From JBFMFR01 sp040752025 (GTDB taxonomy: Bacteria; Chloroflexota; Anaerolineae; Anaerolineales; UBA4823): DNA of 64,000 nt. The DNA is taken from positions 124,001 through 188,000 of the forward strand of contig JBFMFR010000005.1 in NCBI GenBank assembly GCA_040752025.1, given 5' to 3'. Of this stretch, positions 53,325 through 62,912 are shown in pieces. Numbering within the stretch: position 1 is the first letter of the stretch; every line of letters begins with the position of its first letter. The translations under genes and the position numbers were made by a program. The notes below the pieces were generated by a model. The model saw only the letters and a program-made list of their open reading frames with translations. It had not been told where the DNA came from and ran no database searches.

Positions 53325-53609
53325 ATGCAGCGTACCATCAGCGCCACCCAGGCGCGCATTCGCTTCGGCGAGTTAATGCAAGAGGCCCAAAAGGGTCCCG
53401 TGATCGTCGAAAAAGACGGCAAGCCGCAGGTGGTGGTGCTTTCCAAGCAGGCTTACGATCGCCTGGTTGCTGCCGCGCCGCATCCCGGCTGGCGCGACCG
53501 GCTGCAAGACGCCCATGCCCGCCTGCGCCAGGAGGCGGGCGCGCGGACCCTGCCCGCCCCCGAAGACCTGATCCAGCAGGCGCGCCAGGAGCGACATGAG
53601 CCCCTCTAG
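53325..53609 (+). CDS. Phd/YefM-type antitoxin
   Basis: A 94-residue antitoxin. MQRTISATQARIRFGELMQE and VIVEKDGKPQVVVLSKQAYD are the DNA-binding Phd/YefM fold; the C-terminal half (QDAHARLRQEAG...DLIQQARQER) is the disordered toxin-binding tail. Its end overlaps the toxin gene by 14 nt. Confidence 0.93.
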   Translation: MQRTISATQARIRFGELMQEAQKGPVIVEKDGKPQVVVLSKQAYDRLVAAAPHPGWRDRLQDAHARLRQEAGARTLPAPEDLIQQARQERHEPL

Positions 53610-54039
53610 CGTATGCATTGACGCCGGCCTGGTCGTGCGCCGCGTGCTTTTCCCGGACGACCACGCGGTGCAGCAGGCCTGGGAGGCCTGGCACGCGGGG
53701 AACATTCAGGTGTTCGCCCCTGATCTGCTTTTCTACGAAGTCACCAACGCCCTGTACCGCTACCAGCACCTGGGCTTGCTCAGCGCAGAAACCATCAACG
53801 CCGCCCTGGAAGCCGCCCTGTCGCTGCCGCTGACCCTGGTCAGCGATTTCGACCTGCACCGCCGCGCCAAAGCCCTGGCTGAAGCCTATCATCTACCGGC
53901 TACTTACGACACCCATTACCTGGCCCTGGCCGAAAGTCTGCCCGCCGACCTGTACACCTGCGACCAGCGCCTGCTCAAGACGCTAGAGCCCTTCCACATC
54001 CCCTGGGTGCACGGCCTCTCCACTCAGTCCGCTGGATGA
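53596..54039 (+). CDS. PIN-domain toxin (VapC-like)
   Basis: A 147-residue PIN nuclease with the acidic residues in CIDAGL, YEVTNAL, YDTHYLALAE and YTCDQRLL, which bind Mg2+ in VapC toxins. It probably cleaves RNA (often tRNA or rRNA); the target is unknown. Cotranscribed with the Phd-type antitoxin. Confidence 0.93.
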   Translation: MSPSSVCIDAGLVVRRVLFPDDHAVQQAWEAWHAGNIQVFAPDLLFYEVTNALYRYQHLGLLSAETINAALEAALSLPLTLVSDFDLHRRAKALAEAYHLPATYDTHYLALAESLPADLYTCDQRLLKTLEPFHIPWVHGLSTQSAG

Positions 54040-54064
54040 ATGCAGCCCAGGCCGGACCAGCGCT

Positions 54065-55048
54065 CTAACCATACAGTTCCGCTTCCAATGCCAGCGGCAG
54101 CATGCGCATCACGCCCAGGTGGATCGGATAGATGCGCCCACAGGCCGCGCATTGCATACCCTGAGCAGAAATGCGCTGCAAGCCAGTTGCCTGGCAATCC
54201 AGGCACATCAACCGCTCTTGAAAATCCTCCGAGGCCGGCTCGCCCGACAATTTCTGGCACAGTCCCTTGACGTTGCCGCCCACAATCCCGGACAGTTGTG
54301 CCTGGATAAGCGGGCGATGCAGGTCTGATACGATCCGCAGCTTGCGGTTGATCTCGGCCTCGACTTTCTCGAAAGGCCGCAAAGCTTCGACCCACAAACT
54401 ACGGTCGAAGCGCGCTTCTGTGATTCCCACTGATCGCTCCCAGGCGCCGTCATCCCAAAAGATCTTCAAAACGCCCAATCGCCTGGCCAGGCGCTGCCAG
54501 CGCGTCGGCGGCGAGGAGACCATGCGCTGACCGCGTAGCAGCCTGCGCAAAGGCGAATCCATCGGCTCTTCATTGAAGAAAAAATGCCCGCCCTGCCCCA
54601 ACACGCGGTAACACTCCGCCGCCACAGGCACAGGGTTATCGAAATGGTGCAGCGTGCGATAGGTGAACACGAAGCGGAAAGTGTTCGCCAGGAACGGCAG
54701 ATGATGCGCGTCACAGCACACCAACAAAGGCATCGCTTGCGCCTTCAACAAGACCGATGAAAACAGAGCATTCTGAAGCACATTTTGGCTCACATCTGTC
54801 GCCACCCCCTGTGCTGCAAAATGCTGCATCAATGTAATACTTCTTTGGCCCGAGCCTGCGCCAATCTCCAGGAACGGGCTGAACGCCACCCGCTCTTTCA
54901 GTCTCTCCAAATCCAGGCGCGCCACCTCGGCTCGATGGCGGATATCCTCAGCCAGGCCGCCTTCCAGCAGGTGCTTACCCCAGAATGGCCGTTGGGTCTC
55001 AGCTTTCTTGGCTGAAGAGGCTTGAAAAGGGGGTGTTTTTGGGGGCAT
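54065..55048 (-). CDS. SAM-dependent methyltransferase with C-terminal zinc-ribbon (Trm112-like) tail
   Basis: A 327-residue protein. Motif I is FLEIGAGSGQRSITLMQHFA (~59-78), followed by VCCDAHHLPF and the acceptor-region segment RTLHHFDNPVPVAAECYRVL. The tail has LMCLDC...MQCAACGRIYPIHLGVMRML, a four-cysteine ribbon like the Trm112/UPF0434 family that activates some methyltransferases; here it is fused. Substrate is unknown. It is convergent with the PIN toxin gene and has a weak ribosome-binding site. Confidence 0.8.
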   Translation of the reverse strand: MPPKTPPFQASSAKKAETQRPFWGKHLLEGGLAEDIRHRAEVARLDLERLKERVAFSPFLEIGAGSGQRSITLMQHFAAQGVATDVSQNVLQNALFSSVLLKAQAMPLLVCCDAHHLPFLANTFRFVFTYRTLHHFDNPVPVAAECYRVLGQGGHFFFNEEPMDSPLRRLLRGQRMVSSPPTRWQRLARRLGVLKIFWDDGAWERSVGITEARFDRSLWVEALRPFEKVEAEINRKLRIVSDLHRPLIQAQLSGIVGGNVKGLCQKLSGEPASEDFQERLMCLDCQATGLQRISAQGMQCAACGRIYPIHLGVMRMLPLALEAELYG

Positions 55049-55087
55049 GTAGTTGATTCCAACCAGGCCAGCCGTACACGAGCAGCT

Positions 55088-55744
55088 TTAATTCACCGAG
55101 AAACCGCCGCTCTGTAGCACATCCTGCTCGGATAGGATCGCTTTCAGCAGCGCGTTCTCTTTGCGGAAAGTGAACTGCAAGTTATCCAACAGTTCATCCG
55201 CCCGGTTGATCTCCAGCAGCGCCTGCTTGCAAGCTGGCGGGATTTGCAGCAAGGCCGCTGCCACGTAAGCCAGCGAGACCGGGTTGCCTGGCATCTGCTG
55301 CAAGTCGAACTGGCCTCCGCCTGCCTCCATCAAAGCACGGATGAAGCGCACCAGCAGCGGGCGCAGCGCTCCGGCCTGCTGTTCGATCTGTTCTTCAGGG
55401 ATATCCTCCAGCGGCAGGTTTTCGACAGTGCCCAGCAGGTACGGCTGGCGTTCCTGATCCACAGAGACGATGCGGAAGCGCTTCTGCCCCACGGCGACGA
55501 TGTTCAAACGCTCCTGCGCCAGGCGCTGCACGTGGACGATCTGCGCCGCGCAGCCCACCGGGTAAGTTTCAGCCAGCGGGCCCAGCGCCTCCACCCCGCG
55601 CCGGATCAGAACCACGCCGAACGGCTGGCGCTGGTCGATGCACAGGTTGATCATGCGCTTATAGCGCTCCTCGAAGATGTGTAGCTGCAGGGGCGTGCCG
55701 GGGAACAGCACCGTATTCAAGGGAAAAAGCGGCAGTTCATACAT
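55088..55744 (-). CDS. LON substrate-binding-domain protein
   Basis: A 218-residue stand-alone Lon N-terminal domain (LON/PUA-like) protein: MYELPLFPLNTVLFPGTPLQ, HIFEERYKRMINLCI, FGVVLIRRG and VGCAAQIVHVQRL are the family signatures. There is no AAA+ or protease domain. Such proteins are widespread and may act in protein quality control or as a substrate adaptor. The start at 55744 overlaps the glycosyltransferase stop by a few bases, suggesting coupling. Confidence 0.9.
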   Translation of the reverse strand: MYELPLFPLNTVLFPGTPLQLHIFEERYKRMINLCIDQRQPFGVVLIRRGVEALGPLAETYPVGCAAQIVHVQRLAQERLNIVAVGQKRFRIVSVDQERQPYLLGTVENLPLEDIPEEQIEQQAGALRPLLVRFIRALMEAGGGQFDLQQMPGNPVSLAYVAAALLQIPPACKQALLEINRADELLDNLQFTFRKENALLKAILSEQDVLQSGGFSVN

Positions 55745-57020
55745 TAGATGTGATTCTATCATCAAACGCCGGGCCCGCCTCAGCCTTCAGCGCGCTTCTC
55801 AAAGTTCGTGCCAGGTAAATCGCCGCCCACACAAAAAAGGCTGTGCGCAGCATGATGAAGGTAGCTGCCAGGGCGTGCCAGCCGGACACCACCAGGAACG
55901 GCCATTCGATGAAAACCGTGCCGGTCAGGAATAATGACCAGCCCAGCCCGCGCCGGTTGGGGAGGGATAGCAGGAACAGCGGGATCAGCATCATCGCCCA
56001 ATGCGGGCTCCACCCACGCGACCACAGGTGGAAGATCAAGTCGGTCAGCGTGGCGAACCAGATGAACTGGCGCAAATCGTCGCGCTTCACCGGCTGTAAG
56101 AACAGCCAGCCGTACACCAGGATGAAAGGCAGGCTCGCCAGCCAGCCGGGGACCACCGCCGGGTTGGCGTGCGTGTGGCCGGCCTGGGCGATGTCCAGCC
56201 GGTTGGCCAGTGGCCCGTAGGTGCCCGGTCCCCAGTTGCCATCCAGGATGGCCCAAAACGTGCCGTACGAATTTACTTTGGAGAGCGCCTGGAAAGAGGC
56301 CGCCACCCATTTCCCGCCGCCCAGAGTCACGAACGGCAGGTAAACCAGGCCCACGACCAGCACCGTCAACAATCCGTATTGCAGGATGCGCTTCCAGCGC
56401 GGCCACAGGAAGCGCACCGCTGGCGCCAGCAGGAAGGCCGGCGTCAGCTTGGAAGCGATCCCCAGGCCCAGGGCCACCGCCGAAGCGCCTGGCTTTTTCT
56501 CCACAAACCAGTAGAGCGCCAGCAGCATGAAGAACATCGCCACCACTTGATGCACGTAGGTCAGGAAGAACAGCGGCAGGCTCAGGCTGGCGTACACCCA
56601 GGCCAGCCAGTTGGCTTTCTCCATATTCCACACGCGCCGCCCGATTCCGTGCAGCAGCACCAGCGAACCCGCATCGAATATGACCAGCACCATCCCCAGC
56701 AGGCGTGCGAAGATCTCGTAGCCCAGGCTGTTGATATCCCCCATCGGCAGCATGCGCTGCGTGAACCAGAAGATTGCCTGGGGCAGGTAAGCCAGGATCG
56801 GCGGATATTCGTACCACATGTTAACGAAGGGATAATAGCCCTGCTCGGAAAGCTGGGCCGTCCAGTAATAATAATAGTAATCCGTGTAAACGTTGAACGG
56901 CCCTTCTTGAACGTAGAACAGCACGATCGTCAGGCGCAGGATCAGGAAAAGCGTCAGGATCGTGTTGAGCTGGGAGCCTGTGGGTGGGGTCGCGCCTGGT
57001 TTCCTCATCGCCTGAATCAT
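55737..57020 (-). CDS. Multi-pass membrane glycosyltransferase (GT87/DUF2029-like)
   Basis: About 427 residues with ~9-11 membrane helices and periplasmic-side acidic motifs (YTDYYYYYWTAQL, WYEYPPILAYLP), like polyprenyl-phosphate-mannose-dependent transferases of the GT-C type. An Asp-Tyr-rich first loop is typical of the catalytic site. The start is uncertain: in-frame ATGs at 57068, 57020 and 57008. The LON gene overlaps its 3' end. Donor and acceptor are unknown. Confidence 0.75.
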   Translation of the reverse strand: MIQAMRKPGATPPTGSQLNTILTLFLILRLTIVLFYVQEGPFNVYTDYYYYYWTAQLSEQGYYPFVNMWYEYPPILAYLPQAIFWFTQRMLPMGDINSLGYEIFARLLGMVLVIFDAGSLVLLHGIGRRVWNMEKANWLAWVYASLSLPLFFLTYVHQVVAMFFMLLALYWFVEKKPGASAVALGLGIASKLTPAFLLAPAVRFLWPRWKRILQYGLLTVLVVGLVYLPFVTLGGGKWVAASFQALSKVNSYGTFWAILDGNWGPGTYGPLANRLDIAQAGHTHANPAVVPGWLASLPFILVYGWLFLQPVKRDDLRQFIWFATLTDLIFHLWSRGWSPHWAMMLIPLFLLSLPNRRGLGWSLFLTGTVFIEWPFLVVSGWHALAATFIMLRTAFFVWAAIYLARTLRSALKAEAGPAFDDRITSNV

Positions 57021-57125
57021 AACATATGGCAGGCCGTTTCCTGAAAAAGTTCGGCGGGCGTGATACAATCAAATCTTAGCACAACCTGTACTCGTCTGTG
57101 ATCAGCCATCAAGCGAGGATTTATC

Positions 57126-59246
57126 ATGAGCAAACGCCGCGCCGCCTTCGATCTGTTTCTCATCAGCGCACTGGGATTGTTCGTCGAACTGATCTTCATC
57201 CGCTGGGCAGCTTCCGAGCTGCGCTTACTGGCCTTCTATAAGAACTTCGCCCTGATCGCTGCCTTCCTTGGCCTGGGGCTGGGGTTCGCCCTGCGCCGCA
57301 AAGCCGGCCAGACCAACCTGTATGAGCGCGCCTACTTCCCCATCCTGGGCGCCAGCGTGGTCTTGATCCTGCTGCTCGGGCGCACTCCTTTGAGCGAGAT
57401 TATCCTGCTCAACCGCGCCAGTTCGCAGGAATTCATCTGGGCCGGGCAGGCGGTCTTCCAAGACCCGGCGGTCAACTTGCTGCTGGACGTGGCCTTCTAC
57501 GTTACCATCCTCCTGCTTTTCCTGCTGATCACTGTTTTGTTCGTGCCCCTTGGCGAAATCACGGCGCGCAAGTTCGCCACTTTTCGCCCCCTGCCGGCTT
57601 ACACCATCAACGTTCTGGGCAGCCTGGCGGGCATCCTGCTGTACACCCTGATCTCTTTCTTGAGCTGGCCCCCGTTCCTATGGTTTTTGCTGGGCGCTGC
57701 GGCCGGGCTGTATTTCCTCTTCCCGGCCCAAAAACGCCCCTACGGACAGATCACCCTGGCGCTCTTACCGATTGTGCTCACCCTGGTCTGGCCGACTGGA
57801 GCTGAGCGCACCTTGTGGTCGCCCTATTACCGCATCGATATCCGCACCAGCCATGCCGCCCTGGATCCCAGCGTACAGACCGGCTACGTTCTGTCGGTCA
57901 ACCAGGCCTGGCACCAGCGCCTGTGGAACCTGGATCCAGCCTTCGTCCAGGCCAATTCCGCCGCCGACCCCGAGCACTTCTTCCTGATGCCGATCGAGTA
58001 CAACACCCCCTACCAGGCAGCTCTCCGCCTGGATGATATCTTGATCGCCGGAGCCGGGGCGGGCAACGATGTCGCCGCCGCCCTGCGTGCCGGGGCTAAG
58101 CACATCACCGCCATCGAAATCGACCCGTTGATCCTCAAGATCGGCAAACAAATGCACCCCGAGCATCCCTACGACGATTTGCAGCGCGTCACCCTGGTCA
58201 ACCAGGATGCCCGCTCGTTCTTCCGCCGCGACCAGGGCCAGTACGACCTGGTGCTCTTCGCCCTGCTCGACTCGCACACCCTATTCAGCACCGCCAGCAG
58301 CGTGCGCCTGGACAATTTCGTCTACACCATCGAAAGCTTGCAGGATGCCCGTCGCCTGCTCAAACCGGATGGCGTTCTGGCTCTCATGTTCGGCGTTCCC
58401 GCCCCGCACGACTGGGTGCGCATGCGCCTGTATCGCACCCTGGCCGACGCCTTCGGTCACCCGCCCCAGGCTTACATGCTGCCCAGCCAGACCATCCTGT
58501 TCCTCATCGGCAGACAGCCTTTCTCGGCGCCCCTGATTCAATCCCCCGACATCCAGTACCTGGCCGATTATCCCTACCGCCAGGATCTGGACCCGGTCAC
58601 CGATAACTGGCCCTACCTGTACCTGCAATCGCGCACCATTCCCAACACCTACCTGATCGGCCTGGCCGGCGTCATCCTGCTCAGCCTGCTGCTTATCCGG
58701 CGCGTCATCCCCGATTTTCGCCAGTTGCACCTGCACTTCTTCTTCATGGGCGCCGCCTTCTTCCTGCTCGAGACCAAGAGCGTCACCGAGATGGCGCTGC
58801 TCTTCGGCTCCACCTGGATCGTCAACGCCGTGGTGATCGCTGCCATCCTGACCATGATCGTCTTGGCCAACCTGCTGGTCGAGCGCTTCCAGATGAAAGA
58901 CGCCCGCCCCTTCTACGTTTTGCTCTGCGCCGCCCTGCTGTTCAACTTCCTGGTTCCGGTCAGCAGTTACCTGGCCCTGGACCTGGCCTGGCGCATTGCC
59001 CTCTCTTGCATCACCCAGGCCCTGCCCCTGTTCTTCGCCGGAGTCATCTTCGCCATCACTTTCAGCCAGACGCATTCGATTGAAAACGCACTGGGCTCCA
59101 ACCTGATCGGCTCGGTGTTGGGCGGGGTCTTTGAATACACCTCGCTGGTGTATGGCATTCGCAGCCTGTATCTGCTGGCGCTGGTTTTCTACCTGCTTTC
59201 TGCGTGGGCCCTCAGCCGCCGCAAAGTCGCCTTGCCTCAGACCTGA
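57126..59246 (+). CDS. Spermidine-synthase-like protein embedded in a multi-helix membrane protein, paralogue 2
   Basis: A 706-residue relative of the protein at 25327-27405: ~7 helices, a Rossmann domain with ILIAGAGAGNDVAAALRAGA and IEIDPLILKIGKQMHPEHPY, the same FALLDSHTLFSTASS in place of the SpeE catalytic Asp segment, and ~6 C-terminal helices. Both begin with a similar FLISALGLFVELIFIRWAAS stretch. Its SAM or dcSAM-binding loop is intact but the reaction is unknown. GAGGA precedes the ATG; TACAAT (57064-57069) may be its -10 box. Confidence 0.85.
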   Translation: MSKRRAAFDLFLISALGLFVELIFIRWAASELRLLAFYKNFALIAAFLGLGLGFALRRKAGQTNLYERAYFPILGASVVLILLLGRTPLSEIILLNRASSQEFIWAGQAVFQDPAVNLLLDVAFYVTILLLFLLITVLFVPLGEITARKFATFRPLPAYTINVLGSLAGILLYTLISFLSWPPFLWFLLGAAAGLYFLFPAQKRPYGQITLALLPIVLTLVWPTGAERTLWSPYYRIDIRTSHAALDPSVQTGYVLSVNQAWHQRLWNLDPAFVQANSAADPEHFFLMPIEYNTPYQAALRLDDILIAGAGAGNDVAAALRAGAKHITAIEIDPLILKIGKQMHPEHPYDDLQRVTLVNQDARSFFRRDQGQYDLVLFALLDSHTLFSTASSVRLDNFVYTIESLQDARRLLKPDGVLALMFGVPAPHDWVRMRLYRTLADAFGHPPQAYMLPSQTILFLIGRQPFSAPLIQSPDIQYLADYPYRQDLDPVTDNWPYLYLQSRTIPNTYLIGLAGVILLSLLLIRRVIPDFRQLHLHFFFMGAAFFLLETKSVTEMALLFGSTWIVNAVVIAAILTMIVLANLLVERFQMKDARPFYVLLCAALLFNFLVPVSSYLALDLAWRIALSCITQALPLFFAGVIFAITFSQTHSIENALGSNLIGSVLGGVFEYTSLVYGIRSLYLLALVFYLLSAWALSRRKVALPQT

Positions 59247-59314
59247 TTCTCATCGCCGGCATGCTGCTTGCTGGTGCCGGCAGCATGCCCATATTTTTCA
59301 CATGGAGTTCGCAT

Positions 59315-60445
59315 ATGCCTGATGCTCGTCCCTCACCCTTTTCTCTGCGACAATCCCGCCTGTCCGCCGCGCTGGCAGGTACCGGCCTGAACGGGCTGGT
59401 GCTCAATCCGGGGCCCAGCCTGGTTTACCTGACCGGCTTGCACTTCCACCTGTCCGAACGCCCCACCCTGGCGTTGTTCGTTCCCAATCACCCGCCCATC
59501 CTGGTTATGCCCGAGCTGGAAGCCGCCAAGGCTCAGGCCCTGCCCTTCCCGGCCCAGGTGCTCCTTTTTGGCGAGGATCCCACCACCTGGCCCGGCATTT
59601 ACCACCAGGCGCTCCTGGCAGCCGAGATGATCGCCGGCGCGATTGGCGTCGAGCCTAACCGCCTGCGCTTCTTAGAGCTGCGCCTGCTGGAAACAGCAGA
59701 CCGCCAGGCCAAGTTCATCTCCGCCGAAGACAGCCTTTCATCCCTGCGCATGCGCAAAGACGAAAACGAGATCGCCGCCATGCGCCAGGCCGTCGAGATC
59801 GCCCAGCGCGCCCTCCTGGCCACCCGGCCCGTGATCCGGCCTGGCATTACCGAGCGCGCCATTGCCGCCGAGCTGACTTTACAACTGCTGCGCGCTGGCT
59901 CAGACCCTGAGCTGGCCTTCGCCCCCATCGTCTCCGGCGGGCCTAATAGCGCCAACCCGCACGCCACCCCCAGCGACCGCCCCTTGCAGCCCGGTGACCT
60001 GTTGGTCATCGACTGGGGCGCCAGTTACAACGGTTATCTTTCCGACCTGACCCGCACCTTTGCCATTGGCCCGGTGGAAGATGAACTGGTGAATATCGCC
60101 CGCATCGTCGGCCAGGCTAACGCCGCCGGGCGCGCCGCCGCCCGGCCCGGCATCGCCGCCCAGGAGGTCGACCGCGCCGCCCGCGCCGTGATCGAAAGCG
60201 CCGGCTACGGCCAGTTCTTCATCCATCGCACCGGGCACGGGCTGGGCATGGAGGGTCACGAAAGACCTTACATGCGCGAGGGCAACACCCTGTTGCTCGA
60301 CCCTGGCATGACCTTCACCGTTGAACCCGGCATTTATCTGCCCGAGCGCGGCGGTGTGCGCATCGAAGATGATGTGGTCATCACCCCGCATGGCGCCGAA
60401 AGCCTGAGCGACCTGCCGCGCGAATTACAATTGGTGTCGCTATGA
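59315..60445 (+). CDS. M24-family metallopeptidase (Xaa-Pro aminopeptidase-like)
   Basis: A 376-residue protein with a creatinase-type N-terminal domain and a pita-bread M24 domain. The five metal ligands are seen: Asp in LVIDWGAS, Asp in LSDLTRTF, His in HRTGHGLGMEGHE, Glu in TVEPGIY and Glu in RIEDDVV. It probably cleaves X-Pro dipeptide bonds. GGAG precedes the ATG; a longer frame starting at 59204 overlaps the upstream gene and is disfavoured. Confidence 0.93.
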   Translation: MPDARPSPFSLRQSRLSAALAGTGLNGLVLNPGPSLVYLTGLHFHLSERPTLALFVPNHPPILVMPELEAAKAQALPFPAQVLLFGEDPTTWPGIYHQALLAAEMIAGAIGVEPNRLRFLELRLLETADRQAKFISAEDSLSSLRMRKDENEIAAMRQAVEIAQRALLATRPVIRPGITERAIAAELTLQLLRAGSDPELAFAPIVSGGPNSANPHATPSDRPLQPGDLLVIDWGASYNGYLSDLTRTFAIGPVEDELVNIARIVGQANAAGRAAARPGIAAQEVDRAARAVIESAGYGQFFIHRTGHGLGMEGHERPYMREGNTLLLDPGMTFTVEPGIYLPERGGVRIEDDVVITPHGAESLSDLPRELQLVSL

Positions 60446-60954
60446 CCATCATCCTGATCCTCATCATCATTCTTGCCCTGTTTCTCGTATTAGCGGCCGT
60501 TATTGCCATCTCCATCTGGTTACAGAACCGTGGGGATAACGACTTCGTTCAGCAAAGCTATCCGGGGTCGCCAGTGAATCATGCGCCTTCCCGCAGTATG
60601 GATGCCCGCCCACCCGCCTCGCCTGATGATTTAGAAACCCTCAACAGCCTGGTGCATGAACTGCTCGCCAATGGGATGAAACTCCAGGCCATCAAAGCCT
60701 ATCGAGAAATCACCGGCGCAGATCTGAGAGATGCGAAATATGCCGTTGAGGCCATCGAGAGAGGTGAGCCCGTCCTCCCCTACGCGCCAATAAATGCCAT
60801 TGCCCCCGGCGATTTGGAGGAACAGGTGCGCAATCTGCTGCGCAAGGGTAATAAGGTAGCTGCCATCAAGCTCTATATGGATGCCACGCGCAGCGGTTTG
60901 AAAGAATCCAAAGACGCAGTGGATGCGATTGAACAAAGGATGCGCATTTCCTGA
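60442..60954 (+). CDS. Membrane-anchored protein with two L7/L12-CTD-like domains
   Basis: A 170-residue protein with one membrane helix (1-~27), a Pro/Ser-rich linker and two repeats resembling the L7/L12 C-terminal domain: KLQAIKAYREITGADLRDAK (with AVEAIERG) and KVAAIKLYMDATRSGLKESK (with AVDAIEQR). In the ribosome that fold recruits GTPases; here the role is unknown. Its start overlaps the peptidase stop by 4 nt. Confidence 0.75.
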   Translation: MTIILILIIILALFLVLAAVIAISIWLQNRGDNDFVQQSYPGSPVNHAPSRSMDARPPASPDDLETLNSLVHELLANGMKLQAIKAYREITGADLRDAKYAVEAIERGEPVLPYAPINAIAPGDLEEQVRNLLRKGNKVAAIKLYMDATRSGLKESKDAVDAIEQRMRIS

Positions 60955-60978
60955 CGATTCCAAGTAGGAGAACGCACA

Positions 60979-61758
60979 ATGACTTACCAAGGTTTGATGC
61001 CGACAGCCGAGCCCTTCTTCTTTCCTGGATCGGGTCAAGCCGGTCGTACCAGTTGCCTGCTGGTGCACGGCTTCACCGGCACCCCCAAAGAGATGCGCTG
61101 GATGGGCGAAGACCTGGCGCAGCGCGGTTACACCGTCCTGGGTGTGCGCCTGTCCGCCCACGCCACGCAGCCCGAGGACATGCTTCGCTCCCGCTGGCAC
61201 GATTGGCTGGCCAGTGTTGAGGACGGCTGGCACATCCTTTCCGGTTGTAGCGACCGTATCGTAGTCATGGGGCTCTCACTGGGCGGGGTGCTGGCGCTCA
61301 CCTTCGCCGCCCGGTACCCCGTGGCTGGCGTGGTAGCAATGGCCACTCCACATCACCTGCCCCCCGATCCTCGCCTGCCGTTCATCAAAGTGCTCAGCCT
61401 GCTACAGCCTTTCATACCCAAGGGCCCGTCCAGCTTCTACGATGAGGAAGCCGCTCGCCAGCACACCAGCTACCCGGTTGATCCGACGCGTGCTTACGCC
61501 GAAGTAGCCGGGTTATTGGGTGAGATGCGCGCCGCCCTGCCCCGCATCACCGCTCCCGCCTTGCTGATTTATTCCCGCCAGGATCAGGCGGTAACGCCGC
61601 AAGAACAGCACATGGATTTGATCTACGCCGCCCTGGGCAGCACCGACAAACACAGTTTGTGGATCGAAAACAGCAGCCATGTGATCACCAGCGATGCCCA
61701 GCGCGGGCTGGTTTTTCAGGCTGCGGTGGACTTTGTCGCTCACCTGCCACAGGCCTGA
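60979..61758 (+). CDS. Alpha/beta hydrolase, carboxylesterase type
   Basis: A 259-residue esterase resembling Est30-type carboxylesterases and monoacylglycerol lipases. The oxyanion region is VHGFTGTPKEM, the nucleophile Ser is in GLSLGG, the acid in YSRQDQAV and the His in NSSHVIT. TAGGAG precedes the ATG. It is followed after 2 nt by the MFS gene. Confidence 0.9.
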   Translation: MTYQGLMPTAEPFFFPGSGQAGRTSCLLVHGFTGTPKEMRWMGEDLAQRGYTVLGVRLSAHATQPEDMLRSRWHDWLASVEDGWHILSGCSDRIVVMGLSLGGVLALTFAARYPVAGVVAMATPHHLPPDPRLPFIKVLSLLQPFIPKGPSSFYDEEAARQHTSYPVDPTRAYAEVAGLLGEMRAALPRITAPALLIYSRQDQAVTPQEQHMDLIYAALGSTDKHSLWIENSSHVITSDAQRGLVFQAAVDFVAHLPQA

Positions 61759-61760
61759 AG

Positions 61761-62912
61761 ATGCGCCGAGACCTCATCCTGGTCGCCATTGCGTTGATGA
61801 TCTGGGGAGTAGGCGAAGGGCTGTTCCTGTTCTTTCAACCCCTTTACCTTCAGGAGTTAGGCGCCAACCCGAGCGAGATCGGCAGGATCCTGGGGATAGT
61901 CGGTTTAGCGATGACCGTGGCGCACCTGCCGGCCGGCTACCTGTCCGACCGGCTGGGGCGCAAACCCCTGATGGTCGCCGCCTGGATCCTGGGCGCCGCC
62001 TCCGCCTGGATCATGGCCCTGGCAAAGGATTTGCCCTTCTTCGTCCTGGGCAGCGCCCTGTATGGACTGACCAGTTTCGTCATGGTCCCCATCAACAGCT
62101 ACCTGACCGCTGCCCGCGGCAATTGGAGCGTCGGGCGCGTCATCACCCTGGTTGCCGTAGCCTATAATACTGGCGCCATCCTGGGGCCGTTGTTGGGTGG
62201 CTGGCTGGGTGCCCAGTCTGGCTTGCAGCGCAATTTCCTGCTGTCTGCCATCCTGTTTTTGTTTTCCAGCGCGGCCATCCTGTTCATCCGCCCCCAGCCA
62301 GTCGACGCGCAACCTCAACAGGCAAAGAAAGGTGTTTTCAGTGGATTGCTGACCACCCGTTACTTGATCTACCTGTCGATCACCTTCATCACCATGTTCA
62401 GCATGTTCCTGCCGCAGCCCCTCTCGCAGAATTTCCTCCAGAACGAACGCGGCGTGAACCTGGTGCAAATGGGCTTTTTGATCTCGGCTCGCAGCCTGGG
62501 GGTTGTGGGCCTGAACCTAGTGCTGGGCCAGTTGAGCGCCCGCCTGGGCTTCCTGTTAGCGCAGGTGGCTATGGCCCTGTTCGCCCTGCTGATCTGGCAG
62601 GGAGGCTGGCTGCCCTGGTATGCGCTCGGCTATTTCCTGCTGGGTGGCTACCAGACCGCCCGCTACCTGGCCATTGCCCAGAGCCGTGAGTTGATCAGCG
62701 CCGCCAACATGGGCCTGGGTTACGGCCTGGTAGAAACTTTCGTGGCGATGGCAGCTATCCTGGCCCCGCCTCTGGCTGGCTGGCTTTACGACTGGCATCC
62801 ACCCTCGATTTATTATGTAAGCTTGATCCTCATCGGCTTCACCTTCATTATCAATCTGAGTTTCTCTCAACTGCGCAGTACAAATCTCGACAATCAGGAG
62901 GAAAAACCATGA
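61761..62912 (+). CDS. Major facilitator superfamily transporter
   Basis: A 383-residue, ~12-helix permease with motif A as GYLSDRLGRKPLM after helix 2. The ATG at 61761 is 2 nt after the esterase stop; a longer frame reading back into it is disfavoured. Its last codons overlap the PAP2 gene by 4 nt, so esterase, transporter and phosphatase are probably coexpressed. Substrate unknown. Confidence 0.85.
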   Translation: MRRDLILVAIALMIWGVGEGLFLFFQPLYLQELGANPSEIGRILGIVGLAMTVAHLPAGYLSDRLGRKPLMVAAWILGAASAWIMALAKDLPFFVLGSALYGLTSFVMVPINSYLTAARGNWSVGRVITLVAVAYNTGAILGPLLGGWLGAQSGLQRNFLLSAILFLFSSAAILFIRPQPVDAQPQQAKKGVFSGLLTTRYLIYLSITFITMFSMFLPQPLSQNFLQNERGVNLVQMGFLISARSLGVVGLNLVLGQLSARLGFLLAQVAMALFALLIWQGGWLPWYALGYFLLGGYQTARYLAIAQSRELISAANMGLGYGLVETFVAMAAILAPPLAGWLYDWHPPSIYYVSLILIGFTFIINLSFSQLRSTNLDNQEEKP

